From positions 136,944 to 200,943 of the forward strand of contig NZ_DDHJ01000017.1 in the NCBI RefSeq assembly GCF_002338065.1: a DNA stretch of 64,000 nt. Reading direction: 5' to 3'. Both the position numbers and the translations under genes were made by a program. Shown piece after piece: positions 61,171 through 64,000 of this stretch. The number at the start of each line of letters is the position of its first letter. Position 1 is the stretch's first letter. Under the pieces are notes generated by a model. That model was not told the origin of the DNA and searched no databases. It was given only the letters and a program-made list of their open reading frames with translations. This DNA comes from Pseudomonas sp. UBA1879 (GTDB lineage Bacteria > Pseudomonadota > Gammaproteobacteria > Pseudomonadales > Pseudomonadaceae).

Positions 61171-62334
61171 ATGAGCCTTTCCACTTCCAACATCAGTGCC
61201 TTCAAGATCGCCAACAAACTGATCACCGGCCTTGCGGCCATTGAACAGCTTGCCGCTGAATTGACTCGCCTCAACGTCAACAATCCTCTGATCGTCACCG
61301 ACGCCATTCTGGTCAAGTCCGGCACTGTCGACCTCGCGCTGGCGCATTTGGGTGGTCGTCGTTACGGGATTTTCGATCAGGTCAAACCCGAGCCGGAAAT
61401 CGCCATCGTCGAAGACTGCACCCGCGCCTACCGCGAAGGTGAGCACGACGGCCTGATCGGTCTGGGTGGCGGCAGCGCCATCGACATTGCCAAGGGCGTC
61501 GCAGCATTCGCCGGTCACGATGGGCCGCTGGCCGAGCTGTTCGGGGTGGACCTGGTGAAACGCAAAGGCCCTCCGCTGATCGCGATTCCAACCACCGCAG
61601 GCACCGGTTCGGAAGTGACTAACGTCGCCATCTTCTCCGATAAAGAGGCCCAGCTGAAAAAAGGCATTGTCAGCGATTACCTGCTGCCGGACGTCGCGCT
61701 GGTCAGCCCGGCGATGACCCTGACCTGCCCGCGCAGCGTGACTGCCGCCAGTGGCGTCGACGCGCTGGTGCATGCGGTGGAGTCGTACCTGTCGGTCAAC
61801 GCCTCGCCGATTACCGACGCCATTGCCCTGGGTGCGATCAAACTGATCGCCAAGGCGCTGCCCAAGGCCTACGCCAACCCGGCCAACCTGCAAGCCCGCG
61901 AAGACATGGCCACCGCCAGCCTGATGGCCGGCATGGCGTTCGGCAACGCCGGTGTGGGCGCGGTGCATGCGCTGGCTTATCCATTGGGCGGGCGTTTCAA
62001 CATCGCCCACGGCGTCAGCAATGCCTTGTTGCTGCCGTACGTGATGGAATGGAACAAGATGGCCTGCGTCGAGCGCTTGCGCGACATCGCCGAAGCCATG
62101 GGGGTGCGCGTTGCCAACCTGAGCGACAAGGACGCCGCCGATCAGGCCGTCAAGGCCATGGCCGAGCTGTGCGCCGCCGTCGACATCCCGTCGGGCATGC
62201 GCAGCTTCAACGTGCCGGAAGACGCCATTGCTGCCATGGCTGAAGAGGCCAGCAAGATCGACCGCCTGATGCGCAACAACCCGCGCAAATTGACCGCCGC
62301 CGATATCGAGAAAATCTACCGCGCAGCTTACTGA
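61171..62334 (+). CDS. Iron-containing alcohol dehydrogenase
   Basis: A 387-residue type III alcohol dehydrogenase. The NAD-binding region has DGLIGLGGGSAIDIAKG and IPTTAGTGSEVTNVA; metal ligands lie in SGVDALVHAVESYLS and AVHALAYPLGGRFNIAHG. Such enzymes interconvert alcohols and aldehydes with NAD. Control by sigma-54 and the adjoining permease suggest use of an external alcohol or its precursor as a carbon source. The substrate cannot be told. Confidence 0.92.
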   Translation: MSLSTSNISAFKIANKLITGLAAIEQLAAELTRLNVNNPLIVTDAILVKSGTVDLALAHLGGRRYGIFDQVKPEPEIAIVEDCTRAYREGEHDGLIGLGGGSAIDIAKGVAAFAGHDGPLAELFGVDLVKRKGPPLIAIPTTAGTGSEVTNVAIFSDKEAQLKKGIVSDYLLPDVALVSPAMTLTCPRSVTAASGVDALVHAVESYLSVNASPITDAIALGAIKLIAKALPKAYANPANLQAREDMATASLMAGMAFGNAGVGAVHALAYPLGGRFNIAHGVSNALLLPYVMEWNKMACVERLRDIAEAMGVRVANLSDKDAADQAVKAMAELCAAVDIPSGMRSFNVPEDAIAAMAEEASKIDRLMRNNPRKLTAADIEKIYRAAY

Positions 62335-62349
62335 TCCCGAAAAGCCGCA

Positions 62350-62376
62350 GCGCCCGGCCAGGCGGTACGGGCGCTT
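62350..62376. other. Hairpin between dehydrogenase and permease genes
   Basis: AGCGCCCG and CGGGCGCT are perfect eight-base arms around an eleven-base loop, 16 bases after the dehydrogenase stop. With no T-run it may tune permease expression in a shared transcript. Confidence 0.5.
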
Positions 62377-62422
62377 GACGCCACTAGACCCACAAATAAG
62401 ACCAATAAAACAGGTGCCCCCA

Positions 62423-63847
62423 ATGTCCAACACCCCTCCATCGCGGAGCGAAAGCCCCTACATCCCGCTCGGCCCTTTCAAGGTGCGCTTACCGTTCATT
62501 CACTACAAATTCGAGATGCCGGATTACCTGCAAGGTCTGCTGATGTGCGCTGTCGATCTGGCCGCCATTCCGCTGATGACCGAATTGCTCGGCATGCCGT
62601 TCGAGGTCGCGCTGGCGGTGGTGATGCTCAACGGCCTGCTGTATCTGACGCACCATCTGCTCGGCGACCCGACCGTTCCCGGCTGGATTACCCCGGCGGT
62701 TCCACTGCTGATGGCCTACTGCGCGCAATTCCCCATGGGCCCGGAGCGAGTCCATGCCTTGATTGCCTTCCAGTTGATGCTCGGGGTGTTCTCGATAGCC
62801 CTCGGGGCAACCGGGATGGCGAAGAAGGTGGTCGAATACGTGCCCTCGGCCATCAAGTCGGGGATCATCGTCGGCGCCGGCTTGAGTGCGGTAATCGCAG
62901 TGTTCCAGGTGGGCGGCAAATTCAACGTGTTGCCGTGGACGATTTCCATCGCGGTCGGGATCGCGTTCTACCTGATCTTCTCGCAGCACTTCAATGAACT
63001 GAAACAGCGCAACCGTTTCTGGTGGAACTTCGCGAAATTGGGAATCCTGCCGATCATTCTGCTGGCGGTGGTGATCGCGCCGCTGTTCGGTGAAGCACCA
63101 TGGCCGACCATTCAGTGGGGTATCAGCAAACCGGACTTCGCCGGGCTTTGGGAACACTACACCGTATTCGGGCTGGGCATGCCGCCGCTGTCGATGTTCA
63201 TCTCGGCCCTGCCGACCATGCTGGCGGTGTACATCATCGTCTTTGGCGACGTATTGAGTGCGAAATCGCTGCTCGATGAGGCGCAAACCGTGCGCAGCGA
63301 TGAAGTCGTCGACTACAACCCCGATCGCGCTCACCTGATCTTCGGCGCACGCAATGCGTTCATGAGCATCTTCGGCCCGGACGTGGCTATGTGCGGCCCG
63401 AAATGGGCAGCGATGCTGGTGGTGGTGATCGAGCGCTTCAAGGGCGGCCCGAAAGCGATGCAGTCGATCATCGGCGGCGTGGGCTCGTTCCGTTGGGGCA
63501 CCAACAGCGGCCTGTTGCTGCTGCCGGTGGTGACCCTGGTTCAGCCGATTCTGGGCGTGGCGCTATCGCTGACGCTGTTGATCCAGGGCTACGTGAGCGT
63601 GCGCTTGGGCATCCTCGAAGCGCGCAGCCAGCGTGACCTGGGCATCGCCGGGGTGATCGGCGCGGTGCTGGCGATCAAAGGCGCGAGCTGGGCGTTCGCG
63701 ATCGGCGTGGTGCTGTGCCTGCTGATCTACGGCAAGAACTTCTTCAAGGGCGAAGTGGACGGCACGTTCAGCAAGGATCTGAAGGCTGTCGATGCCAAGC
63801 CTGCGGCCAAGGCTGAGCGTGTGAAGGAAGAAGCGCTGGTCGATTGA
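62423..63847 (+). CDS. Multi-pass membrane permease (xanthine/uracil-permease-like)
   Basis: A 474-residue membrane protein with about ten to twelve hydrophobic helices and a charged C-terminal tail rich in Lys and Ala. Gly-rich loops GDPTVPGWITPAVPLLMAY and AIKSGIIVGAGLSAVIAVF recall the nucleobase/ascorbate (NCS2-like) transporters, but the match is loose. I chose the ATG at 62423 (MSNTPPSRSE); the open frame upstream covers the hairpin. It follows the alcohol dehydrogenase and is probably its uptake partner. Confidence 0.75.
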   Translation: MSNTPPSRSESPYIPLGPFKVRLPFIHYKFEMPDYLQGLLMCAVDLAAIPLMTELLGMPFEVALAVVMLNGLLYLTHHLLGDPTVPGWITPAVPLLMAYCAQFPMGPERVHALIAFQLMLGVFSIALGATGMAKKVVEYVPSAIKSGIIVGAGLSAVIAVFQVGGKFNVLPWTISIAVGIAFYLIFSQHFNELKQRNRFWWNFAKLGILPIILLAVVIAPLFGEAPWPTIQWGISKPDFAGLWEHYTVFGLGMPPLSMFISALPTMLAVYIIVFGDVLSAKSLLDEAQTVRSDEVVDYNPDRAHLIFGARNAFMSIFGPDVAMCGPKWAAMLVVVIERFKGGPKAMQSIIGGVGSFRWGTNSGLLLLPVVTLVQPILGVALSLTLLIQGYVSVRLGILEARSQRDLGIAGVIGAVLAIKGASWAFAIGVVLCLLIYGKNFFKGEVDGTFSKDLKAVDAKPAAKAERVKEEALVD

Positions 63848-63901
63848 TTCCCTGCGATCTCGGCGGGGGGGCACAAATCGATGGGCCTGCCGCCGACTCA
63901 A

Positions 63902-63990
63902 CGGTGGGAGTGAGCTTGCTCACACAAGCTGACTTCCAGACCCTGAAACAGGGACGAGTGTACTGGCCCTTCGTGAGCCAGCTTGTGTCT
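63902..63990. repeat. REP-like pair at the window end
   Basis: GGTGGGAGTGAGCTTGCTCA (63903-63922) faces CTTCGTGAGCCAGCTTGTG (63970-63988), a degenerate doublet in the 153 bases after the permease gene. Confidence 0.7.
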
Positions 63991-64000
63991 TCAAGTGAGG

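Overview
This 64 kb window is chromosomal DNA from a Pseudomonas, most likely of the fluorescens/putida/syringae side of the genus. The supporting evidence is high-GC coding with short overlapping operons, REP doublets between many genes, an RsmY small RNA behind a perfect GacA box, a pqqF-A-B-C-D-E-M cluster beside lysine monooxygenase genes, and a block whose order matches the rpoD-to-agt region I remember from P. aeruginosa (PA0575 to PA0606). Names rest on recognised families and gene order; no database search was run.

Layout. 1-1.8 kb: end of an acyl-CoA dehydrogenase gene, the RsmY RNA, a small Pmp3/YqaE membrane protein and a REP cluster. 1.8-9.7 kb (minus strand): the complete PQQ cofactor cluster, with an attenuator-like hairpin after the tiny pqqA. 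9.9-13 kb (minus): davA and davB, which turn lysine into 5-aminovalerate, and an Lrp/AsnC regulator. 13-15.9 kb: an orphan polyamine-type binding protein with a class II aldolase-like enzyme, divergent from an XRE-cupin regulator. 16-20.2 kb (plus): a four-carbon sugar-acid (probably D-threonate) operon with permease, DUF1537 kinase, PdxA2 dehydrogenase and DeoR regulator, behind two related palindromes. 20.3-23.2 kb: a polyphosphate kinase 2 gene with a near-perfect PHO box, a FUSC membrane protein, a small membrane protein and a CAU-anticodon tRNA. 23.2-31 kb (minus): an RmcA-like PAS-GGDEF-EAL protein, then rpoD, dnaG and rpsU. 31.1-35.1 kb: tsaD, plsY, folB, folK and cca. 35.2-40.1 kb (minus): the spoVR, yeaH and prkA stress operon. 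40.4-48 kb (minus): glpE, apaH, apaG, rsmA, pdxA, surA and lptD. 48.2-50.7 kb (plus): the AmgK-MurU cell-wall recycling pair and a DnaJ-domain protein. 50.8-59.5 kb: a DUF3530 protein, the AgtS-AgtR two-component pair and the AgtABCD transporter. 59.6-63.9 kb (plus): a sigma-54 activator, an iron-dependent alcohol dehydrogenase behind a sigma-54 promoter, and a membrane permease.

How the genes connect. DavBA makes 5-aminovalerate, and AgtABCD, controlled by AgtSR, is known in P. aeruginosa to import 5-aminovalerate and GABA, so the two ends of the window may touch the same metabolite. The orphan binding protein at 13.8 kb is a clear paralogue of AgtB. The most useful new observations are regulatory: a perfect inverted repeat in front of agtA that may be the AgtR operator, paired palindromes in front of the sugar-acid operon, a PHO box at ppk2, a sigma-54 promoter at the alcohol dehydrogenase, a terminator-like stem whose arm carries the cca Shine-Dalgarno sequence, and a REP doublet that has become coding sequence inside pqqF. 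I found no phage, transposase, CRISPR array or obvious defence system.
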